A stretch of DNA of 64,000 nt from Adenophora triphylla var. japonica (GCA_022495995.1 JAFEMH010002331.1:53501-117500), one strand, 5' to 3'. Counted from the first letter of the stretch, positions 45,049-56,832 are shown. Made by a program: numbers and translations. The notes: generated by a model not told the origin, from the letters alone.

Positions 45049-46804
45049 TGTAAGTACCCAAATCTGGCTCATGCCTTCCGGTTAATTTTCCCGGCAATTC
45101 CGATAAATTTCCCGATAATTCCCCAGACTTTCCTAGAGTTCCGGAACAATTCCGGAACTGTTCCAAACCTCTTAAGGGCTGAAGGGAATGCTTAGTAATT
45201 AAGAAACACGTTTTTCTTAATTACAAAAAGCTTTTAGAATTGCCACCTTGCATGATTCTAGAAACATGCTGAGTCATTGTGGATAATGCCGCACGGCTGC
45301 ATTAGGAGAAGACTCCTAGCCGCACGGCTTCATTAGCCCTATCCAGACTGCCTATAAATAGAACGCTCCTCTACCCATTTAACAACAACAACAAGGAGAG
45401 CAACACCAGCATAAAAACACTCTCTAAATACTCCACGAAGATCAGGAAGTTGAAGGTGCCAAGAAGCCACCCCCCTCCTCCTTGAAGCCTCCAAGAGTTG
45501 GTCCTACCGCTAGGCAAAACCCCAAGAAGAAGAGGCAACCACCATTGGTAACCTCTCACTCCCTTACCTTGCATAATGCTTGTCTATATGATTTAATTGC
45601 TCATTACATACATAAATTGTCATTATCTTGCTTGGGACTTGGCATTTATCAATTAAAGATCCTATCTTTATAATACCCCCTTTCCCCCCTTAGCATCCTT
45701 TGCATGAATTAAGCATCACTTGCTATTAAAAATGTAGTCTTTACATCCAAAGGTGCATCCTTTGCACCTAAAATCCTATTTTTACACAAAAATATCATCT
45801 TTATGCATCCTTTGCTCATAAAAATGCAATCTTTACATCCAAAATGCATCATTTGCATATAAAAATCATATCTTTATAATAAAGGGGCATCCTTTGCACC
45901 TAAAACCCATTTACATGCATCTTTTGCATTAAAAATCATCTCTTTGCATGAACTTAGCATCCCTTGCTTTCAAAATACAATCTTTGTGCATCCTTTGCAC
46001 ATTAAATCCTACTTTTCCTCATAAAAATGCATCATTTGCATAAAGATCACTTCTTTACATCAAAAAGCATCCTTTGCAAATCAAATGCATCCTTTGCAAC
46101 CCAAAAATGTCATCTTTTCACTAAAATGTCATTTTTACATGTATTCCCCCATGTCCCTATTAGCAACCTTGGAACGAACCGGTATAAAGATCCTATCTTT
46201 ACATCGTTTCTTCCATTAAAGGTGCCACAATTTCTTTAGAAAGGGACAACCTTGAACCCTATATCTCCGATTATCACTTAAGACGAGCATGAAGCATCTA
46301 TATAAGCTCGATCGTCTTAAGGTGTAGGATTGATGGGCTAAGGTCACTCCTTTCCTAAAGAACCTCATTTTGGACTATAAAAGGGAGTCCTTCTCTCGAT
46401 CACGCAAGTCCCGAGGTTAAAATGCGATGATCACAAGTCCAAGATGAGGACGGGATCAAAATCTCGAATACATAAAATCCAAGAAATCCCGAGCGACAAC
46501 CAATAAATGGTTTGTACGTCCGGAAGACAACTTGGGACATTCCCTCACCTTTTATTCAAACACATGCACACAAGAAAGCACGCAAGCAAGCACGATAAAT
46601 GGAATCTAGGGAGACTTGCTACGGCAAGGCACCTTGGGTGAACGACGATCCGTTCTTTCCAAGGGGTAACTTAACCTCCGAACCCACAAAAACTTTTTTT
46701 TCAAAGTTTTGAGGAAATCAAAATGGCGTGGCGACTCCGTTTTTCAAATTAAACCGGATGTATTCAAACTCGCGTGAATCCAAAAATTTGGGCACACATA
46801 CACA
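45049..46804 (+). repeat. 5' LTR of B, a second Tat copy
   Basis: 1756 bp, TGTAAGTACCC...ACATACACA, related to but clearly diverged from the A LTRs. TATAAATA at about 45353-45360. The middle (about 45690-46140) is a degenerate array of GCATCCTTTGCA and AATCTTTACAT words. Bases before it (AGCTG) do not match bases after it (GTTTG), so it is not a solo LTR. Confidence 0.88.
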
Positions 46805-46806
46805 GT

Positions 46807-48540
46807 TTGGCGACTCCGCTGGGGATATCCCAAAGGAGAAAAGCTTTCATTTTTAAAATAAACGATACCTGGTATATAGGTGGAAACCACTAACCTTCCT
46901 GTATCGCTCCCTAACCCGGGACTTGGGATAAACGGTGGTATAACAATCCCACGTACCGGTATCACTTTTCGAAAAAAAAATAAAAGAAAGCTTTTCCCTT
47001 TGAGCGGGTTAGACTCCCATCGCGGATTCCATGAATCGTGCTTGCTTTCTTTGCCTTGCATTGCATCATTTGCATCTTGGGATTTGTGCATACTTTGAAC
47101 AGGAAACAACCTGAAATAGCAAAGGAGTGGAACCTGGGAAATTGATCCATGCAGTCGTACGGCTCAATCCTCCTTGGATTCTGACCGGACGGCCTCGGTG
47201 CAATTCCACCAGAAAAATTAAGGTTAATCTGGGCGCCCTAGCAGCTTGGGGCTATTCAGCCCAAGACCGACTCGGGGCTCCTTAAAATTTACGTGCCTTA
47301 TCTGTTGCATTTTACCCCATCCCGAAAAATCATTCCTTTAAAACACATTTATGAAAAATCTCTGTTTTAACTCAAAAAGGAACATTTTTAGGAGACCGCA
47401 CACTACGCGCACCTTATATATCCTGTACACTTTGCACGCACGTCCCTTTAAACCCGGGATGGTTTATCACCGCAGCCACGGACACTTTACGATGCTCCCG
47501 GCGCGCACGGAATCATCCCAAACTCCCCATGGCAAACAAGTCGACCAATGCACAGTCCGTGTCACACGTTTCAAAAAAACCGTGACTTTTGGTTGGTTTT
47601 TGGTCTAGTCCGTGTCATATAGCCCAGTTGCATATCCCCGTAAAGGTCAAGCCTTAGTCCATAACGGAAGTCAAGATCTTTCGCTCAAGCGAAATTCTGC
47701 CGAAATTCCGACAAGGAAAAAAATCGGTAGAATCTTAACTCCGACATTGACTTTGACTTTGACCCGCACGGAATGCGTAAGAGTCGAGACCGAGTCTTTG
47801 CCAAAAAAAATCCAAAGATCTTTCGCACAAGCGAAGCTCTGCCAAAATTCCGACAAGGAAAAATTAGCAAGATCTTGGCCCGGCATTGACTTCGATTTTG
47901 ACTCACGCACGGCGTATGCAACGAAGTTCAATGTGACACTGTGTCATCCGGCTTTTACCGCCCGACTCATGCCTATTATCTTCTCGAACATTACCGAAAA
48001 GTCAAAACGTTAATCGCGCAAGCGAAATTCTGCCAAAATTCTATCAAGGCTGAAAGACGAGACTTTCCCGGTATTGCCTTGACTATAATTCGCATCGCTC
48101 GTGCGTTAAAAGTTCCTATGACCCGCTAGACCCATTAGGAGCGTTCTTCTCTCTCGGTCGGTGGGATCCGCGTGCCCAATAGGACCCTCGCCCGGGCCGT
48201 CCACCCCGGGAGGTCGAAATACAGGTGGAATACGAGGGGCTTATAGACATAGTGACGGAGCCCATTGATCCAGGATCTAGAGTAGTTGCGAAAAAGAAGG
48301 GAAACCCCTTTTCCAACAAAATAGAAATTAATAAAAGACACTGCTTTAAGTAAACCGAAAGATTCTCAATTTGCATCTTGCTTGAGCCTTCAGCCTAAAC
48401 ACCTACCCCAGAGTCTAAACCTCTCCTATCCCTTTCCCGCAGCGAGAAAGAAGTGGGTGAGAATACTGGGTCAGCGGCTTGTTAGCGTTGCATTCTCGTA
48501 CGCTCGCGTAATCCTCGGCTTTGTCACCCGTAGAGTCGAA
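46807..48540 (+). other. Primer site and leader of B
   Basis: TTTGGCGACTCCGCTGGGGA begins at 46806. The leader is homologous to that of A, including the three-unit repeat (about 47640-48090), but without element C or the 63-bp array. A pyrimidine tract ending in CAG at about 48427-48443, before CGAGAAAGAAGTGGG, resembles a 3' splice site and is shared with A. No gene is seen. Confidence 0.65.
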
Positions 48541-48910
48541 TGGCCGATTTGACAGAGAACAAGATCTTGGTTTGGGTAACCAGATGACTAGGGAAGAAGA
48601 GCTAGCCTATGACCAATGCCCTCTTCCGATCACATATGATCCTTTACCAAAGATCGTCCCTTTTCGGCCCTTCCCAATGTCTCAAGCCATCGGGGTCCCG
48701 ACACCCTCACTTCCTCGATGAGACCTAGCTTCGCCACGGCTATCCCGGCCACGCAGCCTTCGCATTACCCCGTGGGACTTTTTCCCTCCTCTCACCCGAG
48801 CCAAATCTCCCTACGTTGGAATTCCAAGACACTCGACCTTTCTAATTTTGTCAACGCCCGTGAATTTGCCTATCTCCCTGCATGCAAAGTGGTAGTGAAG
48901 AATCAATGAA
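48541..48910 (+). pseudogene. gag remnant of B
   Basis: ATG 48541 opens MADLTENKI as in A, then shifts frame (NQMTREEELAYDQCPLPITY). The part between EEELA and the Pro-rich stretch is deleted relative to A, and the gag core is not recognisable. Stops at 48718 and 48907. Confidence 0.6.
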
Positions 48911-48926
48911 ATGAGAACAGGAATGG

Positions 48927-49601
48927 ATGGATTTACAAAGTGATGATGACAGCTCAAGAGAAGGAATGAACTTGGAGTCGACCAAAGTGAAATTCGGAGA
49001 GCAAGATGAAGTAGAAAGCCACGGACCTGGAATAGGGGATGGTATCACTTCAAAATGTGTCTGTAGCCTGTGTGACGGTTCGGAAGGGAAAGAGGATGTG
49101 AGCTCAGATAAGGCACCATATGAATTCTACATCCTAGAGTTCAATACTCCTTACAAAGACTTGGTCGGTGAATGGAGGAACCTGATCGAAGCTTTAGCTG
49201 AAAGAGGGAAGTGGGCTCCGCCCGCCGCTCTAGAACATGTAAGCGTCGTTGAAGCTAAACCCCCGTCGGGAAGAGTAGACTCCATTGCAGTGCTGAGAAT
49301 CACCCCTGAGACCTTGTCTGAAGAAGAGTGTATGGATGCCTTGGAAAGAGTTCTAAAGTTTGAAGCGACCCCGGTCCCCTTTATATCCTATGATGACAGC
49401 GATGTTTTCTTGGTAATTCCCAAGTCAGAGGAAGAATCCAAGATACCTCTTATATGGCGTCAAGTATCCCGACCTGCGTTTGCCCTCATTGGTCATCAGA
49501 GTCAAGATGAGAGTTCTCATGAGAGTTACTGTAGCGATACCGAGGGAGACACAGTCGAAGTGCCGGAAGGAACAGTAGAAGAGCGGTTAGCCCAGGTTTA
49601 A
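48927..49601 (+). pseudogene. Acidic linker ORF upstream of the Tat protease
   Basis: 224 open codons, starting MDLQSDDDSSREGMNLESTK, Glu/Asp/Ser-rich with a hydrophobic middle (LIEALAERGKWAPPAALEH). In Tat elements a weakly conserved segment lies between gag and protease; this matches by position. I do not recognise a domain. Confidence 0.5.
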
Positions 49602-50276
49602 AAGCCCGTAAAACCTTCCCGACGAAGAACAGAACCCGCCATGAGGTTTGACCCCGCAGAATCCTTCTCGATGACGGAATTTCCCACTTCGTAAAATGCT
49701 TGGCCAATGTCAAAGATGCCGTAGAAAACTAACCCCTAGAGAAAGGAGGGACATGCTTGACGGTGATGAGGAATGTGATCCCACTGTTGAAAAAGTTGCT
49801 AGGTCCTGGATGAGGAAGCCATTCACCGACTCCAAACTCAAGATGATAATTCTGTTGCATGCCTTGACCTTGAAAAGCTTGAACGAGGCTGTGAAGGCTT
49901 TAAATGAGGAAGGTGAAGTTGAAACCACTGACTGTTGAGCCAATTAAGGAGTCGAACTCGGTAAAAGTCGAAAGCTTGATAACACGGAATCGATTCGGGA
50001 AGCCGCCTATGCCTCCGGCGGTGCAGTTAATCGGATTAATCGAGCGAGTTGTCCATACGCCGACGAGCCCGCCTCTCACTTTGAAAGAGCCGACGAGAAT
50101 CCTTCAGTAGGAATGATGATCCGAGAGAAGCCTAAAGTCTATGTGATGACTCGGTCCGGACGGATGAGTGTTGAACGGCTAAGGGTGATAAAAGGAATGC
50201 CGTCTCTAAGCCGAAAACATAAAAGACCCTATAAGCCGAAGCGAGAAAAGCCGGACTCGACAAGGAGGATCCGGTC
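49602..50276 (+). pseudogene. Degraded gag-protease spacer
   Basis: Fragments in several frames (49696-49938, 49904-50110) with a 'YVMTRSGR'-like remnant near 50130-50165. No intact gene. Confidence 0.5.
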
Positions 50277-51251
50277 TTGACTCAGTTGAAGTGTACTCAG
50301 GCCAATATCTCCTTGTGGTCCTTATTAACCTCTTCATACCCTCATAAGCTGAAGCTAGAAGAAAGTTTGGCCAAGACCATGGTGCCCATAGATGTCACCC
50401 CAGATGAGGTCGTCCAAATGATTGGAAGTATCCACTACGGAAACATCATTACCTTCACCGACTTGGACCTGCCAAAGTATGGGGCTAGTCATAACGAACC
50501 CCTTTACATCACAGTCCAGTTGGAAGAACGTCGGTTGCCACGAGTATTAGTTGATGGAGGGTCCGCAATGAACGTCCTGCCAGCAAAGATGATGGACTTA
50601 CTGGATTTGAAGCCTACAGACTTGAAGCCTTCTAGTCAGACTATTAAGGCCTACGACTCCACTGCACGATCAGTTTTGGGTATTGCTACTCTCAAGTTGT
50701 GGTTCGGGAAAAAGGTCATGGATGTTGACTTCCAAGTAATTGACATTCCGATCTCGTTTACTGCTTTGCTAGGGCGACCTTGGATCCACCAGATAAACGG
50801 AGTGGCCTCTACTCTGCACCAATGCGTCAAATTTCAGTCTAGTGATGGGACTATCACCACCATCTATGGAGATAGTGTCACGGTGGAAGGAACCAAAGAC
50901 CGAGGTATCCCGATATTGGAAATTAAGCATGATGATGAAGGGTTTGCCTTGACCGGATTCTCTGTAGCTTCTTCCAAGGCACAAGTGTGTTGCACTGACC
51001 TCACCGCTACTTCCGATAAAATCCCCCCTGCCATGAGAATGATGAGAAAAATGGGTTATCTTCCGGGGCTTGGATTGGGCAGAAGACTCCAGGGTCGCAA
51101 TACCATCATTGATGTAAAGGAACAGACTACCAGATATGGCTTGGGATACAAACCGAACTCTCGGGATGGCAGAAAAGCTAAAGGGGTCCAGCTCTATCCC
51201 TACAGTTATCACGACCCATTACTTTACAAAAGGTGGGACTCAATACGATGA
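50277..51251 (+). pseudogene. Tat protease with downstream G-patch-like motif
   Basis: 324 codons. TQANISLWSLLTSSYPHKLK, then the retropepsin site LPRVLVDGGSAMNVLP (DGG, versus DSG or DTG) and FTALLGRPWIHQINGV. After about 70 residues comes MRKMGYLPGLGLGRRLQGRN, the Gly pattern of a G-patch, a nucleic-acid-binding module that follows the protease in some retroviruses. The RT frame (frame 2) overlaps the end by 19 bp, so a frameshift separates protease from pol. Confidence 0.75.
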
Positions 51252-52051
51252 AAATGACCATCGAGACCTCCACGAGGAGAACCCTTCGGAAAAACTTGAG
51301 AAAGTTAGGGAAAACCAGCAAATCTGTTCGGAGAATGTTCCTTGACTTGCCAGACATCCCGGGAGCTACCACTACCGTTCAGAATGAGTATGTCGTCAAG
51401 GGAAATCAGAGCAGTGTCAAAGAGCCGGCATCCTTCTCATCCGGGGTAATGGATTTCTCCGCCTTCGAGTTAGCTCTTCCGAAGATCAGCCAGATAGAAG
51501 TTTCCAGTAGTGAAGACAATGAGTGGGGCTTGCAGAAGTTGTTTGATGAAGAAGCACAGATCCCAGATTTGATCGACTTCAGCTCAGATGATGAAGTAGT
51601 TGCCGTAATCGGAGACGGTGGTGAAGATCCTTTCGATCCCCGCACTTTGGTAACTAAGACAGAGATGCCGTTAAAGAATTGGGAGACATTCTCAGGGCCG
51701 ATAGCCATCCGACAGCAAATGATCATGGAGCTTGGATTGGTACCCCTTCCTTCTCAACCCAGTCGTGTCAAACACCCTGTTGTCCATACAGTTGAGTTAG
51801 GAATCTTTGAATTCTAGTCCTCTGAGTCATCCGAAGGCCTCATGCCTGAGGATTATGAATATGTAATCGATGTCATCTTTCCTCTTGCTTTAAATGAAAT
51901 GACAGATCTTTCTGATTATCCCCTTATTGCCAACTTAACAAATGATAAATTAACTCAAAACTTAACAACGGTTAATAATGAATCATTTGAACAAGATGCA
52001 AACACACTAAATGAACAATACATTAAAGAAATCTTTAAGCAGGTTACGTAA
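51233..52051 (+). pseudogene. Protease-RT linker of the Tat pol
   Basis: Frame 2, open over 51233-51817 and 51842-52051 with one stop between. Acidic and Ser-rich (SSSEDNEWGLQKLFDEEAQI, DLIDFSSDDEVVAVI). Same frame as RT. No catalytic motif. Confidence 0.6.
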
Positions 52052-53605
52052 AAAGAGGAAAACCGGGCCCAAGGCTGTCGCCGAGGAGGTTTTGACAAGT
52101 GTGAACTTGGGTGCTTGTCGAGGAACCTAAAGAGACACGTATTGGAAACTTCTTCCGGGGTTGAAAGGGACAGCTGGTTAATTTGCTCGAGAGAATACAT
52201 GGACGTCTTTGCGTGGTCGTACAAGGATATGCCGAGCTAGACAGGTTCAATAGTAGAGCACGAGAATCCCTCTAGCACCGGATGCTAAGCCGTAAAGCGA
52301 GCGAGAAAAATCAAGCCGAGTGGTCTCTACGGGTCAAAGAAGAAATTGAGAAGCTACTGCGGGTAGGATTCATCGTAGTCATCGAATATCCGACATGGTT
52401 ATCCAATATTGTGACCGTCGCTAAGGCCGATGGGAAGGTCTTATTTCTTGTGTAGATTTCGGGATCCGAACAAGGCCGGCCCCAAAGATGATTACCCCTT
52501 GCCAAACATAGACATCCTGGTGGACTCCACTGCCAACTACGAAGTCAAATCCTTCGTTGATGGCTTTGCAGGCTACAACCAGATCAAGATGGCCGAAGAA
52601 GACCAAGAAAAGACAGCCTTCACCACACCGTGGGAAACTTACTGCTATACAGTAATGCCATTTGGGCTCAAGAACGCCGGGGCTACTTATCAAAGGGCAG
52701 CGACCGCGCTTTTCCATGACATGATCCACAAGGAGATTGAGGTCTACGTCGACGACATGATAATCCACTCCAATGGCGAGGATGGGCAGCACTTTGTTGA
52801 CCTGCGAAAGTTCTTTGAGAGGTTGAGACAACATTCCATGAGACTAAACCCTGCTAAATGCACCTTCGGAGTGACAAGGGGAAAAGTGCTTGGGTATATG
52901 GTCATGGAGCGAGGTATCGAAGTCGACCCCCGAAAGATCAATGCCATTATGGGCATGAGGCCACCTCAAACCCAGACAGAAGTCAAAAGCTTTATGGGCA
53001 AACTGCAGTACATCAGCCGTTTCATCAATCAGTTGACCACTATGTGCGAGCCCATCTTCAAGCTCATGAAGAAGAATGTAGACACTGAATGGACCGAAGA
53101 ATGCCAGGACGCCTTCGACCAGATCAAGGCATACTTAGTACATCCTCCGGTACTATGCCCCCCACATAGACAGAAACCTCTTCTGCTCTATCTCACTGTC
53201 ACTGATACGGCAGTTGGGGCTATGCTTGCTCAGGAGAAGAAAGACTCTCGGATAGAGAATGCCATTTACTTTGTCAGCCGGAAGCTGCAGGGAAGTGAGC
53301 TCAATTACTCAGCATGTGAAAAGACCTGTGCAGGACTGGTCTGGGTAGTTGGCAAGTTGAAGCATTATATGCAAGCCCACCCTGTGAATTTGGTCTCAAA
53401 AATGGACCCCATCAAGTATATCTTCGATAAGCCTTCTCTCTCGATGCGTCTAGCAAAGTGGTCCTTCTTCTTAGCAGAGTACGACATCAGCTATGTGACC
53501 AGAAAGGCCATCAAGGGCCAAGCATTGTCAGACCATCTGGCAAACTTTACCGATGTGAGGACCGTGGGCACGAACCCCAATTCCCGGATAAAGGGATCTT
53601 TGTAG
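52052..53605 (+). pseudogene. Tat reverse transcriptase and RNase H
   Basis: The RT N terminus is damaged (52052-52429). From 52430: DDYPLPNIDILVDSTANYEV, FAGYNQIKMAEEDQEKTAFT, VMPFGLKNAGATYQRA, catalytic EVYVDDMIIHS, RGIEVDPRKINAIM, SFMGKLQYISRFINQL. RNase H: LLLYLTVTDTAVGAMLAQ, IYFVSRKLQGSELNYSACEK, ending at a stop (53603-53605). Core motifs are intact though upstream and downstream are broken. Confidence 0.88.
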
Positions 53606-53863
53606 TCGAGCCGAGAACCGATGGCAACTTTTCTTTGATGGAGCCGCTAACAAAAGAGGAAATGGCGTAGTGGATGCTGCGGTCGATCCGAAAGATGAGC
53701 ATACACCCATAGCCCTCAAGTTGAACTTCCACGCCACGAACAATGTCGCCGAGTACGAAGCTTGCATTCTTTGGTTTGGAGAATTTGCCTTAGAAAGGAA
53801 TGTCAAGGAGCTCGAAGTTTATGGAGACTCGGCCTTGATCATCAACCGGGTCTCCAACAAATG
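53606..53863 (+). pseudogene. Second RNase H of the Tat pol
   Basis: After a frame change: a 'WQLFFDGA'-like start near 53620, then NFHATNNVAEYEACIL, GEFALERNVKELEVYGDSAL, IINRVSN. The DG, AEYEA and GDS motifs match the extra RNase H of the Tat lineage. Truncated by TGA at about 53862. Confidence 0.75.
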
Positions 53864-55390
53864 AATGGAAGGCTGTGGACCCTAATCTTCAACGGTATCA
53901 TGCCCGTATGGAGGAGTTGATTTGGGACAGTTCGGAGAAGTGACTTTCCACTACTTTCCAACGGAAAAGAACAGATTCGCGAGATGCCCTTGCTACTTTA
54001 GCCTCATGGTAGAGATCCCCGAGGGAAAAGCCATAAAACCCTTCAGAGTGGGTAGAAGAGAAGCCCCAACTTTCGTTGTAAAATAGACACAGGACCCGAG
54101 CCTATCAAGGAACCGTGGTACAATCAAATTTACCGGTTCCTCAAAGATGGAGAGTCGGCTTTCGAGAGACGAAGAAGGTAGGCCAAAAGAAGGTGTCAAA
54201 GCCAAGAGCTTGCAAGCCACGAAAAGGTTGGCCTCCCATTATGTCATTCTAGGAGGCAACCTGTACAAGAAGCGGTATCAAGGACCACTCCTCTTGTGCG
54301 TCACTCAAGAAAGGGCCAAAGAGTTGATGACCGAAGTCCACAATGGTCTCTGCGGTCCTCATATGAATGCTAGAGCCACGATGCAAGTAATCCTCGAGAA
54401 TGGGTTACTCTTGGATTTCTATGGAGACAGGCGTGTCCAACATGTCCGAGCGTGCGACAAGTGCCGGCGGTTTGCCAACCTCAACCATCTCCCGCCTCAT
54501 GACACATGCTGCATGACGACTCCTGGCCGTTTGCAACCTGGGGTATTGACGTGATAGGGAAGATAGCCCTGGCAGGAAGCAATGGGCATGAATTCGTGTT
54601 AGTGGTAGTCGACTATTTCACCAAGTGGGTAGAGGCCAAGTCCTACAAGGTCCTCACTTCCAAGAAGGTGGCCCAGTTTATCAAAGAAAACATAATGTGT
54701 TGATATGAGGTGCCCAATGAGATCATTTCGATAACGGGTCACACTTTGAAGGGGACTGCGGTAGATTGCTTTGTTAGAGTTCGGGATCACTCGCCACAAG
54801 TCATCCCCGTACGAGACCTCGAGACTAATGGAGCCGTGGAAGGCTGCTAATAAGACGCTCGAACGGATCATCAGGAAAATGGCCACCCGTGGTCGTGATT
54901 GGCCCGAAAAGCCGCACCTAGCACTGTGGGGCTACAGAACGTCTGTCGAACGGCCACAGGAGAAACTCCTTTTGCCCTAACTTACGGGATGGAAGCGGTG
55001 TTACCGGTGGAGTTGGAAATCCCGTCATTGAGGGTCCTCCTGGAAAACTTGAGTGTCAACGAAGTAGAATGGTTGCGTAGCCGGCATGATGAGTTGGCCA
55101 CCTTTCGACGAAAGAAGGCTTAAAGCCATGGAGCATACTCGAGCCTATCGGAGGCGAATGGCCGAGCATTTGACAAAAGGTCAAGGCCAGGGACATCAAA
55201 GAGGGTGACTTAGTGCTGACAGTGAAGCCCCCTACCAGAGATAACCCCTTGGGAAAATGGGAACCCGTTTGGATCGGCCCGTATGTGGTGCAGAAGATAC
55301 TATCGGGAGGAGCCATGAAGCTTGCAGACCTGGACGGCAATCCCTTTGTCCACCCAGTCAACGGTGATAAGCTCCGAAGGTACTATGTCT
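53864..55390 (+). pseudogene. Tat integrase, heavily broken
   Basis: Pieces in three frames: a linker (MESRLSRDEEGRPKEGVKAK), zinc site (EVHNGLCGPHMNA...CDKCRRFANL), core starts (FATWGIDVIGKIALAGSNGH, VDYFTKWVEAKSYK), then [20 protein letters not shown] and [11 protein letters not shown] in others. The region around the second Asp and the Glu is frameshifted. Ends near 55390 with a 'HPVNGDKLRRYYV' tail. Confidence 0.75.
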
Positions 55391-55440
55391 AAAAAAAAAA
55401 AAATAATAAATAATAAAAAAAAAAGAGAAAAGAAAATATT

Positions 55441-55600
55441 AGTGCAAAAAGAGTAATACCCAGCTAGGCTGAAAACCCAAAAAGGGCGGTCTAGGCAAAA
55501 AACAGGGTTGCACATAAAAAATGTTAGTGCAAAAAGAGTAATGCCCAGCTAGGCTGAAAACCCAAAAGGGGTGGTCTAGGCAAAAAACAGGGCTGCACAT
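55441..55600 (+). repeat. Duplicated motif in the Tat 3' UTR
   Basis: Two direct copies of about 80 bp: AGTGCAAAAAGAGTAAT..., CCCAGCTAGGCTGAAAACCC, A-rich loop, GGGCGGTCTAGGCAAAAA, CAGGGYTGCACATAAAAA. The core also occurs in C (12712-12775, 19230-19290), where the loop is GAAA. Confidence 0.75.
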
Positions 55601-55624
55601 AAAAAAAAAAAGTTCACCAGAATG

Positions 55625-55692
55625 AACTACGAAGACCTAAGCCCCTTAGTCTTTCTTGTAAAAGGGGAACGTAGGCAGCCATTTATGGTTCG
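55625..55692 (+). other. Bipartite hairpin motif, copy 5 (Tat 3' UTR)
   Basis: CTACG (55627-55631) with CGTAG (55670-55674); inner CCCCTT with AAGGGG; second hairpin CCAT-TT-ATGG, then TTCGG. Confidence 0.6.
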
Positions 55693-55962
55693 GTCTAAAC
55701 AATAAAAAAAAGGGCATTCCAGTTTCCATAAAACGGGTCCTGAGTAAATCAATAAGACATTTGAAGTTTCCATGAAATTGTGTGTTGATTAATTTCTAAG
55801 ATAATATCTCTCGTTCATTACGAGTTAAAAACTTCTTGATGAGTTCAAGCACGGTCTACTCTTGACTCTGCTAACCTGCTACAAAGATCTAAAATACAAA
55901 AAATGCCTAATAAACTACTGTGTTTGCAAAATGGCAATAAGGAAATCTTAAGAAAAGATCTG

Positions 55963-56388
55963 TCAGTCGTCATTCGCTGAGTCTTCTTTGGTCTTCTTCC
56001 CTTTACCTCGACCCCGTCGAGTTTTCTTTCTCTTCTTCTCTATGATGTCGGTCTCCCTCATTCCGATCTCTGGTATCCTCACTGGAGCCTCCATCAAACC
56101 CGTGTCAATAAGTGCCCTCTCTACCCGAGCACGAGTCCGCACTTCCTCCCTCTGAGCCTCAGTCAAAGGAGTGACCTCGGACAAACTCTTGTATCGAGCC
56201 TCCATATCTCTGATCAGGTCACCCGATTGGTTATGGCGACTCGCCTTAGCCTCAGTCTCCCTCAGAGTCCTACTCGAGTCGCAGTCAGCTCCCAATAAAG
56301 CCTGATGTCTCTCCCCCAATATGACCTGAGTCGCTCCCATCTTCCTCTCGTACCAATCCAAGTAGACAGTCATAAAAAATAACGTCAC
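55963..56388 (-). CDS. Antisense ORF in the Tat 3' UTR
   Basis: 141 codons, ATG at 56388, opposite to gag-pol. Charged and helix-prone in the middle (RTLRETEAKASRH, LTEAQREEVRTRARVERALI), very basic near the C terminus (IIEKKRKKTRRGRGKGKKTK), which resembles a nuclear localisation or nucleic-acid-binding tail, and an acidic end (EDSANDD). Some Tat elements (for example Grande) are known to carry an extra antisense ORF between integrase and 3' LTR; this fits by position. It is uninterrupted beside a ruined integrase. Whether it is expressed cannot be told. Confidence 0.55.
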   Translation of the reverse strand: MTLFFMTVYLDWYERKMGATQVILGERHQALLGADCDSSRTLRETEAKASRHNQSGDLIRDMEARYKSLSEVTPLTEAQREEVRTRARVERALIDTGLMEAPVRIPEIGMRETDIIEKKRKKTRRGRGKGKKTKEDSANDD

Positions 56389-56442
56389 CTAGCTTTAGCT
56401 CCCTCTATCTCTGTCAAAAAGAGATATCGCCATTAGCTTTAG

Positions 56443-56760
56443 TTTCTTAGGTGATCCATTAATTGTCAAATCAAATAAGGTGACAGCCTCCATTAATTGT
56501 CAAATCAAATAAGGTGACAGCCTCCAAATTGTCAAATTCAAACTTTAGCTACCTCTATCTCCTCGATAGCGAAGTAAGCTTTAGTTTTCCAGCTTTAGCT
56601 ACCTCTATCTCCTACCTCTATCTCCTCGATAGCGAAGTAAGCTTTAGTTTTCCAGCTTTAGCTACCTCTATCTCCTTGATAGCGACGTAAGATTTAGTTT
56701 TCCAACTTTAGTTCCCTCTATCTCCTTGATAGCGACGTAAGCTTTAATTTTTTAAGGTGA
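56443..56760 (+). repeat. Short tandem repeats in the Tat 3' UTR
   Basis: Two to three units of ATTAATTGTCAAATCAAATA + AGGTGACAGCCTCC, then about four units of AGCTTTAGCTACCTCTATCT + CCTCGATAGCGAAGTA + AGCTTTAGTTTTCC with drift. Variable 3' UTR arrays are typical of Tat/Ogre elements. Confidence 0.8.
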
Positions 56761-56832
56761 CTCCTCCATTAACCGTCAAAACCCTGAGGATCCTAGACCT
56801 ATTGCTTAAATGTCTAGCGGTGATCCCGAATT

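Noticed and set aside
45049..46804. B LTR considered as a solo LTR
   Set aside because: The five bases on each side differ, and a primer site and Tat leader follow directly.
47671..47931. Minus-strand ORFs in the leader of B
   Set aside because: Produced by the three-unit leader repeat; no similarity to any protein family I recognise.
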